The position numbers and the translations under genes are program-made. DNA of 64,000 nucleotides from Myxococcus stipitatus (GTDB lineage Bacteria > Myxococcota > Myxococcia > Myxococcales > Myxococcaceae), in contig NZ_CP147913.1 of assembly GCF_037414475.1 (NCBI RefSeq), forward strand, positions 5,082,001 to 5,146,000, written 5' to 3'. The notes under the pieces are model-generated. The model saw only the letters and a list, made by a program, of their open reading frames with translations. It had not been told where the DNA came from and ran no database searches. Positions 53,368 through 63,413 of the stretch are shown piece by piece (the first letter of the stretch is position 1; each line of letters opens with the position of its first letter).

Positions 53368-54843
53368 CTAGCGGACGGGTGGCTCGCGCGGCAGCCAGAC
53401 GACGAAGCGTGTCCCGCCCTGGAAGGACTCCAGCGTGAGCCGGCCTCCATGCGCCGTGGCCACCTGCCGGGCGATGAAGAGCCCCAGGCCCAGGCCCTCC
53501 GCGCTGGCGGGGCGCCCCCGGCGGAAAGGCTCGAACAGGGTCGCGTGGTCCTCGGTAGGCACCGTCAACGCGTCGTTGCGGATGGAGAGCGTCACGCCCC
53601 CCACCGAGCCCACCAGTCGCAGCCACACCGGCGTCGACTCCGGGCTGTGCTGGAGCACGCTGCCCAGCAGGGTGTCCGCCAGCTGCGACAGCCGCGCCGG
53701 GTCCCAGTTCCCTCGCAGGTCTCCCTGCGTCTCCATCAGCAGCGTGCGGCCCGGGTGCGCCTGCCGCCGCTCCTCCATCACCCGCTCCACCAGCCGGTCC
53801 AGCAGGAGCGGCTCCGGATGCACCGGCAGCCCGCCCGCCAGGCGTGCCCGGGTGAAGTCGAGCAACTCGTGGATCATCCGCTCCATGCGCCGCGCCGCCT
53901 GCGCCATGTGGCCCACCAGCCGCTGCTGGGGCTCTTCCATGCCGCCCAGCCGCTGCAAGGCGCCGGTGCCCATCTGGATGGTCTGCAGCGGCGTGCGCAG
54001 GTCATGGCCCACCACGCCGAGCAATTGCTCCCGGAAGTGCTCGGTCCGCTCCGCGCGCTCCTCCGCCGCCTTGCGCCCGCTGATGTCCCACACGGCGGCC
54101 AGCCGCACCTGCCGCCCCTCCCAGGTGACGTTGCGCCCCAGCACCTCCAGCGGAAGCCGCCGCCCGTCGCGCCGCACGCACAGCACCTCGTACGGCGTCT
54201 CCACGCCTCGCGACACCGCGGACATCACCGCGGGCCGGTACTCGGGGGCGACCCACTCGATGAGGTGGTGGCCGATCAACTCCCGGGGCGCGTCGTGCCC
54301 CAACAGCTGCGCGATGCCCCGGTTCGCGTCCAGCACCGTGCCGTTCTCGTGCAGGAAGTACCCGTCACACGCCACGTCCGCGACGCCGCGCATGTGGGAC
54401 TCGCGCTCGCGCATCCGCTCCTCGGCCTGCGCGCGCTCCGTGTCGTCCCGCATCCACAGCACCACGCCCACCGACACGCCGGCCTGGTGCGCGGGGGACA
54501 GTCCCACGCGCAGGTGCCGCTCACCACTCCCCACGGACAGCGCGCCAATCAGCGGCGCCTCCACCACGTGCTCCCCGGACAACGCCCGCGAGAGCAGCGG
54601 CGCCAGCGACGTCGCCAGCTTGGGCCAGACGTCCACCAGGGGACGGCCCAGGTAGGCGCGTGCCTCCATGCATGAGAGGGACGACAGTGCCGCGTTCACC
54701 CACACGGGCCGGAGCTCCCTGTCCAACAGGGCGATGCCACAACCTGTCGCGTTGAGCACCGCGCCCAGGAATGGCCAGGCCTCCTCCGGAGCCACGGCGA
54801 ACACAGGGGCACCGGGAAGGGGGTGAAGCAGGGACTGCGGCAT
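53368..54843 (-). CDS. PAS-PAS histidine kinase between atpH and atpA, ATP-site incomplete
   Basis: 491 residues: PAS domain 1 at about 25-145, PAS domain 2 at about 150-265, HisKA with LGVVGHDLRTPL (His280), and an HATPase domain. G2 box GLGLGLF is intact. However, the N-box is ADTLLGSVLQHSP: Ser-Val replace the Asn-Ala that binds Mg-ATP, and the G1 box (IRNDALTVPT) lacks DxGxG. It may be a weak or inactive kinase, working as a phosphatase or sensor; this is inference. No membrane helices. Located between atpH and atpA with 145 and 197 bases on each side, so not simply fused to their transcript. Confidence 0.82.
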   Translation of the reverse strand: MPQSLLHPLPGAPVFAVAPEEAWPFLGAVLNATGCGIALLDRELRPVWVNAALSSLSCMEARAYLGRPLVDVWPKLATSLAPLLSRALSGEHVVEAPLIGALSVGSGERHLRVGLSPAHQAGVSVGVVLWMRDDTERAQAEERMRERESHMRGVADVACDGYFLHENGTVLDANRGIAQLLGHDAPRELIGHHLIEWVAPEYRPAVMSAVSRGVETPYEVLCVRRDGRRLPLEVLGRNVTWEGRQVRLAAVWDISGRKAAEERAERTEHFREQLLGVVGHDLRTPLQTIQMGTGALQRLGGMEEPQQRLVGHMAQAARRMERMIHELLDFTRARLAGGLPVHPEPLLLDRLVERVMEERRQAHPGRTLLMETQGDLRGNWDPARLSQLADTLLGSVLQHSPESTPVWLRLVGSVGGVTLSIRNDALTVPTEDHATLFEPFRRGRPASAEGLGLGLFIARQVATAHGGRLTLESFQGGTRFVVWLPREPPVR

Positions 54844-54988
54844 GTTGAGGTCGTCCAGAAAACCGGGTGTTACCCCGCGTTCCCCGGAGTATACCTCTGT
54901 CCCAGGGCCACAGGAAATACCGGTTTGCCCCGGACTGCGGGGTGAGAGGACGACCTGGAGCGTTGGCTGCCGTACGGCAGCCCTACTC

Positions 54989-55534
54989 CTAGTGCTGCTT
55001 CAGCTCGCGGCGCATGCCTTCCAACTGGGTGCGGAGGCTGCCGTCGTAGAGGATGCTGCCGACCTGGGCGGAGACGCCGCCGAGCAGGCTGGGGTCCACG
55101 CGGGTCTCGAGGATGACATTCCGCTGGGTCATCTTCTGGAGCGTCTGCTGGAGCTGGGCCAGGGCATCCGAGGAGAGGGCGGCGGCGGAGGTGACGCTGC
55201 CGCGGACGCGTCCGGCGCGGGCATCCGCCATGTCGCGGAAGACGCGGGCGATGTCCGGCACGTAGGTGAGGCGGTTGCGGTCGACCAGCAGGCGCAGGGT
55301 GTTGGCCAGCACGGTCTCCATGTTCGGGATGAGCTTCATCACCCCTTCCACGACCTGGGCGCGCTGGGAGCGCGAGTAGGCGGGGTTGTGGAGGACGTCC
55401 GCCAGCTCCGGGTTCTTCGCGACGATGTCGGCGAAGGAGGACAGCTGCTCGGCGACGGCGTCGATGCGGCCCGCCTCCGAGGAGACATCGAGGAGGGCGC
55501 GGGCGTAGCGGCGGGCGATGGACACGTTCACCAT
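54989..55534 (-). CDS. atpH: F1 ATP synthase subunit delta
   Basis: 181 residues. The start MVNVSIARRYARALLDV, LADVLHNPAYSRSQRAQVV, NTLRLLVDRNRLTYVPDI and the C-terminal VDPSLLGGVSAQVGSILYDGSLRTQLE are subunit delta (OSCP), which joins the F1 head to the stator stalk. ATG 55534 begins the conserved helix; an upstream in-frame ATG at 55612 adds a basic extension without homology. It is divergent from the Hsp70 gene over 158 bases and is followed by the kinase gene, not by atpA. Confidence 0.93.
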   Translation of the reverse strand: MVNVSIARRYARALLDVSSEAGRIDAVAEQLSSFADIVAKNPELADVLHNPAYSRSQRAQVVEGVMKLIPNMETVLANTLRLLVDRNRLTYVPDIARVFRDMADARAGRVRGSVTSAAALSSDALAQLQQTLQKMTQRNVILETRVDPSLLGGVSAQVGSILYDGSLRTQLEGMRRELKQH

Positions 55535-55692
55535 GACGGTGCGCGCCCTTAGCATGGTGCCCCTGGCCCGTCCACCCCCGTGGGATGCTCGACGGAGCGG
55601 CCGAGGAAGCATTGAGCGGCGGTCAGCTCCAACGCGAGGGGGCTTGGCGAGGAGGCGCCAAGACCCGTACCGTGGGGTCCCGACAGCCCCTC

Positions 55693-57519
55693 ATGCACGA
55701 CCCCGTCATCGGCATCGACCTGGGTACCACCAACAGCGCCATCGCCACCGTGGAAGACGGCCGGCCGCGCCTCATTCCCGCACGTGCGGGGGGCCGGCTC
55801 ACGCCCTCCATCGTCGGAGTGACGAAGGGCGGCGAGCGCATCGTGGGCGTACAGGCCCAGGCGCTCGCCGAGGCCCATCCCGACTCCGTGGTGTGGGCGA
55901 CCAAGCGCTTCCTGGGCCGCCGCTACACGCCGGAGCTGGTGCAGCAGGCCAAGGCGTTGGTGCCCTATCCGTTGGTCGCGGGCCCGTCTGGGGATGTGCG
56001 CGTGAAGCTGGGCGGGCGGGTGATGCCTGTCACGCAGGTCTCCGCGATGATTCTGGGGGAGCTGGCGCTCGACGCGCAGGCGCACTTCGGCCGCACCGTC
56101 ACCAAGTGTGTCATCACCGTCCCCGCCAACTTCGACGACAACCAGCGTCAGGCCACGCGCGAGGCGGCCTCCATCGCCGGGTTGGACGTGGTGCGGCTGG
56201 TGAACGAGCCCACCGCGGCGGCGCTGGCGTACGGCCTGTCGCGCGGCTTCGAGGGCAACGCGCTGGTGTTCGACCTGGGCGGTGGCACCTTCGATGTGTC
56301 CATCCTCGACGTGAAGTCGGGCGTCTTCGAGGTGCGCGCCACGGGCGGCGACGCGCGGCTGGGCGGCGAGGACTTCGACCAGCGCATCGTCCAGTGGCTC
56401 CTGGCGCAGGTGGATGAGGAGTTCCGCCAGGGGGTGGCCCACGACGCGCAGAGCCTGCGCCGCTTGAAGGTGGCGGCGGAGGCGGCCAAGCGCGAGCTGA
56501 CGGAGAACGAGGAGGCCACCATCTCCGTGCCGGACCTGGGGGACCACTCCTCGCCGGGCCGGCGCACCACCACGTTGGAGACGGTGCTCACGCGCTCCTT
56601 CTTCGAGACGCTGTCGGAGCCGCTGTCCCGCCGCTGCCTGGAGGCGTGCGAGGGCGTGATGCGCGAGGCGAAGATGGACCCGCGCTCCGTCGACGCGGTG
56701 CTGCTGGTGGGCGGCATGACGCGGGTGCCGCTGATGCGCCGGCTGGTGGCGGACTTCTTCGGCCGCGCGCCGTCCACGGACGTGCATCCGGACGAGGCCG
56801 TGGCGCTGGGCGCGGCGGTGCAGGCGGACGAACTCTTGCGCCAGTCGGGGCAGGCGCTGCTCCTGGACGTGGCCAGCCAGAGCCTGGGCGTGGGCGTGCT
56901 GGGCGGGCGCGTGAAGCGGCTCATCGGGAAGAACACCGGCGTGCCCGTCGTCGCGCGCGACATCTTCTTCCCGGGCACCTCCGGCCAGGCCGAGGCGCGC
57001 ATCCCCGTGTACCAGGGCGAGAGCGAGTTCCAGGACGAGAACCACAAGCTGGGCGAGGTGGTGCTCAAGAACCTGCACGTGGCGGCGCGCGGAGACGTGC
57101 CGCTGGAGGTCGTCTTCGAGCTGTCGGGCGAGGCCATCCTCTCGGTGAAGGCCACGGACCTGACCACCGGCAACATGGAGACGGTGCGGCTGGAGGCGCG
57201 CGCCGGGCTGCCCCACGGTGAAGCGGAGAAGCTGGGCGCGGAGCAGGCGAACTACGCGAAGTCGCAGGGTGTGGTGGACGCGAAGCGCGCGGAGGAGACC
57301 TTCCGCAAGCTCCTGGAGCGGGGCGAGAAGCTGGCGCGGCTGCTCCAGAAGAGCGCGCAGGAGAACCCCAGCCCGGAGGCGGAGGCCGCGGTGGGCACGG
57401 TGCAGCGGCTGCTCGACGGGGGCCGCACCGCCTTGGATGGCAAGGACGCGGCGAGGTGCGCCGCCATCGCCCGGCAACTCACGCAGTTGTTGTCCGGCAA
57501 GCAGGAGCCGCGCGCCTGA
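55693..57519 (+). CDS. Hsp70/DnaK-family chaperone, SglK/StkA-like
   Basis: 608 residues. Phosphate-1 loop [10 protein letters not shown] at 7-16, connect motifs [12 protein letters not shown] and [11 protein letters not shown], and adenosine motif [13 protein letters not shown]; the peptide-binding part has [10 protein letters not shown] and the [14 protein letters not shown] strand. The C-terminal lid is short and Ala/Lys-rich. No DnaJ or GrpE gene is adjacent. In Myxococcus, extra Hsp70s (SglK, StkA) are required for or modulate exopolysaccharide and social motility; that link here is by family and by its operon partner. ATG 55693 is fixed by [11 protein letters not shown]. Confidence 0.9.
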   Translation: MHDPVIGIDLGTTNSAIATVEDGRPRLIPARAGGRLTPSIVGVTKGGERIVGVQAQALAEAHPDSVVWATKRFLGRRYTPELVQQAKALVPYPLVAGPSGDVRVKLGGRVMPVTQVSAMILGELALDAQAHFGRTVTKCVITVPANFDDNQRQATREAASIAGLDVVRLVNEPTAAALAYGLSRGFEGNALVFDLGGGTFDVSILDVKSGVFEVRATGGDARLGGEDFDQRIVQWLLAQVDEEFRQGVAHDAQSLRRLKVAAEAAKRELTENEEATISVPDLGDHSSPGRRTTTLETVLTRSFFETLSEPLSRRCLEACEGVMREAKMDPRSVDAVLLVGGMTRVPLMRRLVADFFGRAPSTDVHPDEAVALGAAVQADELLRQSGQALLLDVASQSLGVGVLGGRVKRLIGKNTGVPVVARDIFFPGTSGQAEARIPVYQGESEFQDENHKLGEVVLKNLHVAARGDVPLEVVFELSGEAILSVKATDLTTGNMETVRLEARAGLPHGEAEKLGAEQANYAKSQGVVDAKRAEETFRKLLERGEKLARLLQKSAQENPSPEAEAAVGTVQRLLDGGRTALDGKDAARCAAIARQLTQLLSGKQEPRA

Positions 57520-57521
57520 CC

Positions 57522-58691
57522 ATGAATGCCCCTTCCTCCACCACGCGGGAGCCTGTGTTCGTGGTGGACGACTCGCGCACGGCGCGCGAGGTGGTGCGGC
57601 TGCACCTGGCGCGGCTGGGCTGCGAGCCGGTGACGCTCGAGGGCGGCGAGGCGTGTCTGGCGGAGTTGTCGCGCCGCGCGCCCATGCTCATCCTGATGGA
57701 CCTGCGCATGGAGCGCATGCAGGGCGACGAGGTGTGCCGCGCGGTGAAGGCGCACCCGGCGGGCCGCAACGTGCCCGTCATCATGTTCACCTCCGCTGGT
57801 GAGCCGCACGAGGTGATGCACTGCTGGCGCGCGGGCGCCGACGACTTCCTGCCCAAGCCCGTGGTGCTGGAGGCCCTGCAGGCCAAGCTGGTAGCGGTCC
57901 GTGGCGCCCGTGAGCGCTCGAAGGAAGGGCCTCCGAAGGGCCGCCGGATGTTGCTCGTCGAGGGCGGGCGTTTCCTGCACACGTTCCTGGGAGGAGCGCT
58001 GGAGCAGGAGGGGCTGCACGTGTTGTACGCCCGCGACGCGCAGGACGCGGAGAAGCTCGCGAGCGAACACGCGGCGCTGCTGGATGGCTTCCTGGTCGAT
58101 GTCTCGCGTGCGCCGCGTGAGACCCTGGCCCTGGCCGCGAAGTTGCGCGAGGCCCATCCGCGCAAGCCCTTGGTGTTGCTGTCGCGCGCGGAGGAGTCCG
58201 CCGAGGTGTTGTCTCGCGCGCAGGCGCTCTCGGGCGCGCCGCTGCTCGAGAAGCGGCACCTGGGCGCGGATGAGCTTCTGGGCCGGGTGTTGTCTCGGCT
58301 GGTGCCAGAGCGTGTGCCTTTGCGCGCCGCGGAGCGTGTGCCTTTCTTCACCGTGGTGGAGTTCTCTCCGGTGGGCGGAGGCGCGGCGTTGTCTGGCTTC
58401 AGCCACGACGCGAGCCCCGAGGGACTCTTCGTGCGCACCCTCACCCCCGCGCGCGAGGGGACGAGGCTGTCCCTGCGGGTGTTGCTCGCCGGACAGCGCA
58501 CGCCCTGCTCCGCGGAGGCCACCGTGGTCTGGTCCAATCCGCCCCGTCTCCCCGGCGCCTTCCGCGCGCCCGCGGGCATGGGCTTGCGCCTGGAGCGCAT
58601 GGACCCGGCGCTGACGCAACAGTTCGTGCGCTTCGTCCCGAGGACTCACGGTTTTCCTCCCTCCGGCGCGCCTCGGGCCTCAGGTTTCTGA
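57522..58691 (+). CDS. Receiver plus degenerate receiver plus PilZ protein
   Basis: 389 residues. A receiver domain at about 10-125 has Asp16/Asp17, phospho-acceptor Asp60 in LILMDLRM, MFTSAG and FLPKP lysine. A second receiver-like domain at about 145-265 lacks the acidic pair (RMLLVEGGRFLH), so it cannot be phosphorylated normally. The C-terminal 100 residues (FTVVEFSPVGGGAALSGF, then SPEGLFVRTLTPAREGTRL) match the myxobacterial PilZ domain. It starts two bases after the Hsp70 stop, so the two are co-expressed. It probably links phosphorylation, c-di-GMP-type binding and surface behaviour. Confidence 0.85.
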   Translation: MNAPSSTTREPVFVVDDSRTAREVVRLHLARLGCEPVTLEGGEACLAELSRRAPMLILMDLRMERMQGDEVCRAVKAHPAGRNVPVIMFTSAGEPHEVMHCWRAGADDFLPKPVVLEALQAKLVAVRGARERSKEGPPKGRRMLLVEGGRFLHTFLGGALEQEGLHVLYARDAQDAEKLASEHAALLDGFLVDVSRAPRETLALAAKLREAHPRKPLVLLSRAEESAEVLSRAQALSGAPLLEKRHLGADELLGRVLSRLVPERVPLRAAERVPFFTVVEFSPVGGGAALSGFSHDASPEGLFVRTLTPAREGTRLSLRVLLAGQRTPCSAEATVVWSNPPRLPGAFRAPAGMGLRLERMDPALTQQFVRFVPRTHGFPPSGAPRASGF

Positions 58692-58858
58692 GACGCGCGG
58701 CTCCGCAACCTCCTGGAAACCCCGAAGTTCCGTGTCATCCCATTGTTGGCATGGCGGTGGCAGGAGCGCGCCAGGCTCAGGGACCTTCCGGACGCGTGGG
58801 TGGAGCCAGCGGCGGTCGCGTGAAGGTGGGCCAGGCCGAGAGAGACGAGAGGAGCCTT

Positions 58859-60970
58859 ATGCGGCAATGGAAGCGCTACGGGTGGGTGGGGCTTGCGGCG
58901 GTGGTGGTGGTGGGTTGCGACGACGAGAAGCAGCCCTGGCGGTTGGAGAACGAGCCGGTGCAGCAGGCGGCCCGGTTGGAGTCCTTCGAGGGCTGTGAGT
59001 CCTTGGAGGCGTTCATCGAGGACGCCGCGGCCAAGCGCATGCGCGGAATCGTGGAGTCCGGGCGCCCCCGTTCCTGGTGGTGGGGCGGCGGAATGCCCCT
59101 GCCGAACATGGGAGGGCAGCCCGAGGACGACGGGAGCGGAGGCGGAGCGCCGCGCGAGCCGGGTGACTACACGGGCACCAACAACCAGGTGACAGGTGTA
59201 CACGAGGCGGACTTCGTCCAGAACGACGGCAACACGCTCTTCGTGTTGTCGGGGCCCCGGCTGTATGTGCACCGCTCCTGGCCCGCGGAGCAGCTCACCT
59301 TGGCCGCGACGATGGAGGTCCAGGGCTGGCCCCAGGAGATGCTCTACGACAAGGAGCGCCGCCGGTTGGTCATCACCTCGCAGGTGGATGACGGCCGTCC
59401 AGGACAGCCCTCCCTCTGGGCGGGCGACTCCATGATGGGGGCGCCCATGTATTGCGAGGGCTTCGCGTGTGGCGCGGGGCGGGGCGACACGCTGAAGGTC
59501 ACCGTGGTGGACGTGTCGAACCTGTCATCGCCCCAGGTGACGCGGCAGCTGTTCCTGCCGGGGACCTACCTCAGCGCTCGGCGCGTGGACGGCGCGGTGC
59601 GGCTGGTGCTCTCCGACAACTTCCGCTGGCCCGACGGCGTGCGCTTCCATCCCGAGTACTCGCGTGAGCTGTACGAGGACCGCGACCGGCTCAACGCGGC
59701 CATCGACGCGCTCATCGTCACGAACGAGAAGCTCATCCGCGAGCAGTCGCTGGGCGGCTGGGTGCCGTCGGGGCGGAGCGTGGCCGCGGATGGGCGCGTG
59801 ACGCCGCTGCCCTTCTCGTGCTCGGACTTCTATCGCCCCAACGCCTCCAGCGGCCTGGGCTTCGTGACGGTGGTGTCGCTGGACCTGGACGCGCAAGGGG
59901 ATGCGACGGAGCCGGGGCGCACGAGCGTGGTGTCCGCGCCCGGACAGGTCTACGCGTCCGTGGAGTCGCTCTACCTGGCGGTGGGCCACTGGTGGTGGTG
60001 GCCGGAGCCGAACCAGACCGACTACACGTACCTGCACAAGTTCGACATCCGTGAGCCGAGCCGCGCCACGTACGTCGGCAGCGGCACGGTGCAGGGCAGC
60101 CTGGTGAACCAGTTCGCCATGGACGAGCACGAAGGTGTCCTCCGCGTGGCCACCACGGTGACCACCCGGACGGATGACGGGAATGGCGGCACGGTGAGTG
60201 TCCCCGGCGGCGTGGGGACCACCAGCCGCGTCGTCACCTTCGCCGAGCGGGACGGCGGCCTGAAGGAGCTGGGGCGCAGCGAGGACCTGGCGCCGGGCGA
60301 GCGCATCTTCAGCGCGCGCTTCGTGGGCAAGCGGGGCTACGTCGTCACCTTCCTGCAGAAGGACCCGCTCTTCACCTTCGACCTGAGCGACCCGACGCAT
60401 CCTCGCAAGGTGGGCGCGCTCAACGTCCCCGGCTTCTCCACGTACATCCACCCGCTGGGTGACACGCACCTGCTCACGTTCGGCGAGGACCGCGACCTGG
60501 ATGGAGGCTGGACGAGCCGCGCGCTGAAGGTGTCGCTCTTCGATGTGCGCGACCTGAGCGCGCCGAAGGAAGCCTTCACGCATCGCGTGGGCACCGTGTC
60601 CAGCTCCAGCGAGGCGCTGTACGAGCACAAGGCCTTCAACTTCTTCCCGTCGAAGGGCCTGCTCGCGGTTCCGTTCATGGACTGGGGCCAGGGCTCGGGT
60701 GACTACTGGCAGGGCTTCACGAGCGAGCTGCGCGTGTTCCGCGTGGACACGGCCGCGGGCATCACCCCGGTGGGCGCGGTGTCGATGAAGGACTTGTACC
60801 AACGCGTCAACCAGAACCGGTGGAGCTGGTACTGGACGCCCTTCGTCCGCCGCAGCGTCATGGCGGATGACTACGTGTACGCCATCTCCGACGCGGGGGT
60901 GCGCGTGGCGAAGGCGCCGTCGCTCGAGACGCCGGTGGCCACGACGTACTTCCAGCCGCCCTGGCGCTGA
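58859..60970 (+). CDS. Secreted beta-propeller lipoprotein, second PF09826-like paralog
   Basis: 703 residues; lipobox VVGC with Cys20. The segment NNQVTGVHEADFVQNDGNTLFVLSGPRLYV is the same hallmark as in the 26115 protein (VDEGDIVKAVGDWFVV). Propeller blades follow, with Trp-rich WWWWPEPNQT and LTFGEDRDLDGGW. It probably sits in the outer membrane, facing the periplasm or outside. Function unknown. It is preceded by 167 bases with no clear promoter and followed by a hairpin. Confidence 0.82.
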   Translation: MRQWKRYGWVGLAAVVVVGCDDEKQPWRLENEPVQQAARLESFEGCESLEAFIEDAAAKRMRGIVESGRPRSWWWGGGMPLPNMGGQPEDDGSGGGAPREPGDYTGTNNQVTGVHEADFVQNDGNTLFVLSGPRLYVHRSWPAEQLTLAATMEVQGWPQEMLYDKERRRLVITSQVDDGRPGQPSLWAGDSMMGAPMYCEGFACGAGRGDTLKVTVVDVSNLSSPQVTRQLFLPGTYLSARRVDGAVRLVLSDNFRWPDGVRFHPEYSRELYEDRDRLNAAIDALIVTNEKLIREQSLGGWVPSGRSVAADGRVTPLPFSCSDFYRPNASSGLGFVTVVSLDLDAQGDATEPGRTSVVSAPGQVYASVESLYLAVGHWWWWPEPNQTDYTYLHKFDIREPSRATYVGSGTVQGSLVNQFAMDEHEGVLRVATTVTTRTDDGNGGTVSVPGGVGTTSRVVTFAERDGGLKELGRSEDLAPGERIFSARFVGKRGYVVTFLQKDPLFTFDLSDPTHPRKVGALNVPGFSTYIHPLGDTHLLTFGEDRDLDGGWTSRALKVSLFDVRDLSAPKEAFTHRVGTVSSSSEALYEHKAFNFFPSKGLLAVPFMDWGQGSGDYWQGFTSELRVFRVDTAAGITPVGAVSMKDLYQRVNQNRWSWYWTPFVRRSVMADDYVYAISDAGVRVAKAPSLETPVATTYFQPPWR

Positions 60971-60997
60971 GACGCCCGGCCGGCGACGTGGCGAGGC

Positions 60998-61026
60998 GGG
61001 CTCCGGACGGTGTGTGTCCGGGGCCC
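60998..61026 (+). terminator. Hairpin after the second propeller gene
   Basis: GGGCTCCGGAC (60998-61008) pairs with GTCCGGGGCCC (61016-61026) with one G.T wobble, loop GGTGTGT, 28 bases after the stop at 60970. No long T-run. Confidence 0.6.
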
Positions 61027-61138
61027 GTTCCATTCGCGGCGAAGCGGTTCGCGTGGCGAAAAGTCAGGACAGGGAGCATGTAAGCGTCCCTCGCGGGCCG
61101 CGCTTTCCATTCCGGAAACCGCTATAGCCCAGGCCGTC

Positions 61139-62539
61139 ATGTCCACCGCCGTCCTACCCCCACAGACCCAGGCTCGTCCGACTCTGCGTATTGAGTTCAG
61201 GGCCTTGATGAAGCTGGCCATCCCCATCGCCATCGCGCAGGCGGGCCAGTCGCTCATGGGGTTGGTGGACACGCTGGTGATGGGGCACGCAGGCACCTCC
61301 GCGCTGGCCGCGGCGGGGTTGGGCAACGGCCTCTTCTTCGCCGTCAGCAGCTTCGGCATGGGCCTGATGATGGGACTGGACCCGCTCCTGTCCCAGGCCA
61401 TTGGCGCGCGCAACGAGTCACGCGCGCGAGCCCTCTTGTGGCAGGGCGGCTGGTTGGCGCTGGTGGCGGGGGTGGTGCTGTGGCTGCTCTTGTTGGGAGT
61501 GCCCTCGCTCCTGCCCCTGGCGGGCGTGGTGGAGCCGGAGCTGTCCCAGACGCGCGACTACCTCATCTGGCGCTCGCCCAGCCTGCCGCTGATGCTGGCC
61601 TACATGACGGTGCGCACGTACCTGACGTCCACCGCGAACATCCGGCCGTTGATTGTGTCCACGCTGGCGGCCAACGTGGTGAACCTCCTGACGGACCTGC
61701 TCCTCGTCTTCGGTGGCGCGGGGCTTCCGGAGTGGACGGGCCCGCTGCGGCTGGTTCCGGCGCTGGGCGTGAAGGGCGCGGCCATCGACTCGGTGTTGTG
61801 TACGGCGTTGCAGCTGGGAATCGTGCTCTACGCGGTGAAGCGCATGCCGGCGCCGGAGACGAAGCCCTCGCGCAAGCCGGTGTGGGCGGACCTGTCCCAG
61901 GCGATTCGCATCGGAACGCCGGCGGGGCTGCACATCGCCGCGGAGATTGGTGTCTTCGCGCTGGCGGGGGTGCTCGCGGCGGGCCTGGGCCCGGCGAGCA
62001 TGGCGGCGCACCAGATTGCCATCGCCTTCAGCAGCCTCACCTTCACCGTGGCGGTGGGCGTGGGCAACGCGGGCAGCGTGCGGGTGGGCTGGGCCGTGGG
62101 GGCTCGTGATTCGGCCCAGGCGCGGCTCAGTGGCTTCGTGGCCTTCGGCACGGGCGCGGCCTTCATGTCGCTGTGGGCGCTCGTCTTCGCGGTGTTCCCT
62201 GAACCCCTCGCGAAGCTGGCGGGGGCACCCGCGGACGTGATTCCCCTGGCCGTGCCGCTGCTGATGGTGAGCGCCATCTTCCAGGTGTTCGACGGCGTGC
62301 AGGGCGTGGGCGCGGGTGTGTTGCGCGGCGTGGGAGACACGCGCTTCACGTTCATCGCCAACATGGTCGGGCACTACGTGGTGGGCCTGCCGCTCACGCT
62401 CCTCTTGGGCTTCAAGCTGGGGCAGGGCGTGGTGGGCATCTGGTGGGGCCTGTGCATGGGGCTCATCGTGGTGGCGTTCGCGCTCGTGTGGCGCTTCAAC
62501 CGCGTGAGCGCCGGCGTGCTGCGCCCCATCGAGTCGTGA
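61139..62539 (+). CDS. MATE family efflux transporter
   Basis: 466 residues, about 12 membrane helices in two related halves. Typical segments: AIPIAIAQAGQSLMGLVDTLVMGHAG at the start, MGLDPLLSQAIGARN, and in the second half HQIAIAFSSLTFTVAVGVGNAGSVRVGWAVG. NorM-type exporters trade Na+ or H+ for drugs or metabolites. ATG 61139 fits the first cytosolic residues; the frame is open upstream without homology. It converges on the esterase gene. Confidence 0.93.
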   Translation: MSTAVLPPQTQARPTLRIEFRALMKLAIPIAIAQAGQSLMGLVDTLVMGHAGTSALAAAGLGNGLFFAVSSFGMGLMMGLDPLLSQAIGARNESRARALLWQGGWLALVAGVVLWLLLLGVPSLLPLAGVVEPELSQTRDYLIWRSPSLPLMLAYMTVRTYLTSTANIRPLIVSTLAANVVNLLTDLLLVFGGAGLPEWTGPLRLVPALGVKGAAIDSVLCTALQLGIVLYAVKRMPAPETKPSRKPVWADLSQAIRIGTPAGLHIAAEIGVFALAGVLAAGLGPASMAAHQIAIAFSSLTFTVAVGVGNAGSVRVGWAVGARDSAQARLSGFVAFGTGAAFMSLWALVFAVFPEPLAKLAGAPADVIPLAVPLLMVSAIFQVFDGVQGVGAGVLRGVGDTRFTFIANMVGHYVVGLPLTLLLGFKLGQGVVGIWWGLCMGLIVVAFALVWRFNRVSAGVLRPIES

Positions 62540-62552
62540 TGGGGCGTGGCGG

Positions 62553-63266
62553 CTACCACGGCAGGTACTGCTGAATCATCTGTCGCCAGACGGGCCAGTC
62601 GTGGGTGCCGCCCTGCCAGACGGCGAGCTGGTTGGCGATGTCCTTCCTCCACAGCAGGCGGGAGAGGTTCTCGTTGGAGGCGCGGCAGAAGTCGTGCTCA
62701 CCCACCGCGAGCACCATCTCCACGCGCTGGAGCGCGGCGAGCTGCTGGGCGTCGTGGACGTTGGGGAGCCACTGCGTGGCGGAGTGGTAGTAGACGTCCG
62801 CGTCGTGGTGGCCGTCGAGGAACTCGTCGGTCTCGAACTTGCCGCCCATGGAGATGAGCCGCTGGAAGATGTGCGGATGGCGCAGGCCCACGTTGTAGGC
62901 GTGGAAGCCTCCGAAGCTGCATCCGGCGAGTGTCATGCGTCCCCCCGTGCTCCGGCGCGCCAGGAGGGGCACCACTTCGTGGAGCAGGTAGGCCTCCCAT
63001 TCCTTGTGCCGCGCGAGGCGGTCATGGGGATGGACAGAGGTGTTGAACCAGGACTCCTCATCCACCGAGTCCGGGCACACGACGACATAGCGGCCGGACT
63101 GGATGTGGTCGGAGATGGCGCCGATGAGGCCGAAGTCCTCGGCTTGATAGAAGCGCCCCCGGCTGGTGGGCAGCAGCAGCACGGGTTCGCCGGAGTGGCC
63201 AAAGAGCAACAACTCCATGTCCCGGTGCAGGCGCTCGCTGTACCAGCGGTGGTATTCGCGGTTCAT
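62553..63266 (-). CDS. Esterase-family alpha/beta hydrolase
   Basis: 237 residues, in the esterase D / S-formylglutathione hydrolase-like group. The nucleophile elbow GCSFGG holds Ser117, with Asp192 in VGEHDF and His222 in GGTHDWP as probable triad members. The N-terminal EYHRWYSERLHRDMELLLFGHSGEPVLLLPTS is usual for this family. No signal peptide, so cytoplasmic. Substrate unknown. Confidence 0.82.
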   Translation of the reverse strand: MNREYHRWYSERLHRDMELLLFGHSGEPVLLLPTSRGRFYQAEDFGLIGAISDHIQSGRYVVVCPDSVDEESWFNTSVHPHDRLARHKEWEAYLLHEVVPLLARRSTGGRMTLAGCSFGGFHAYNVGLRHPHIFQRLISMGGKFETDEFLDGHHDADVYYHSATQWLPNVHDAQQLAALQRVEMVLAVGEHDFCRASNENLSRLLWRKDIANQLAVWQGGTHDWPVWRQMIQQYLPW

Positions 63267-63413
63267 GGGGCGCGAGCTTAACCGCGCCGTGTCAACGACT
63301 GGCAATGCGTGGAGTCCGCCATGCCCATGCGCACCTCGGACCACCACGTCCCGGGTATTCCCAGACACGGGGGCGGGTGCCCCGCGTGTCGGGAGTGAAA
63401 ACGGGTGTCGGGC

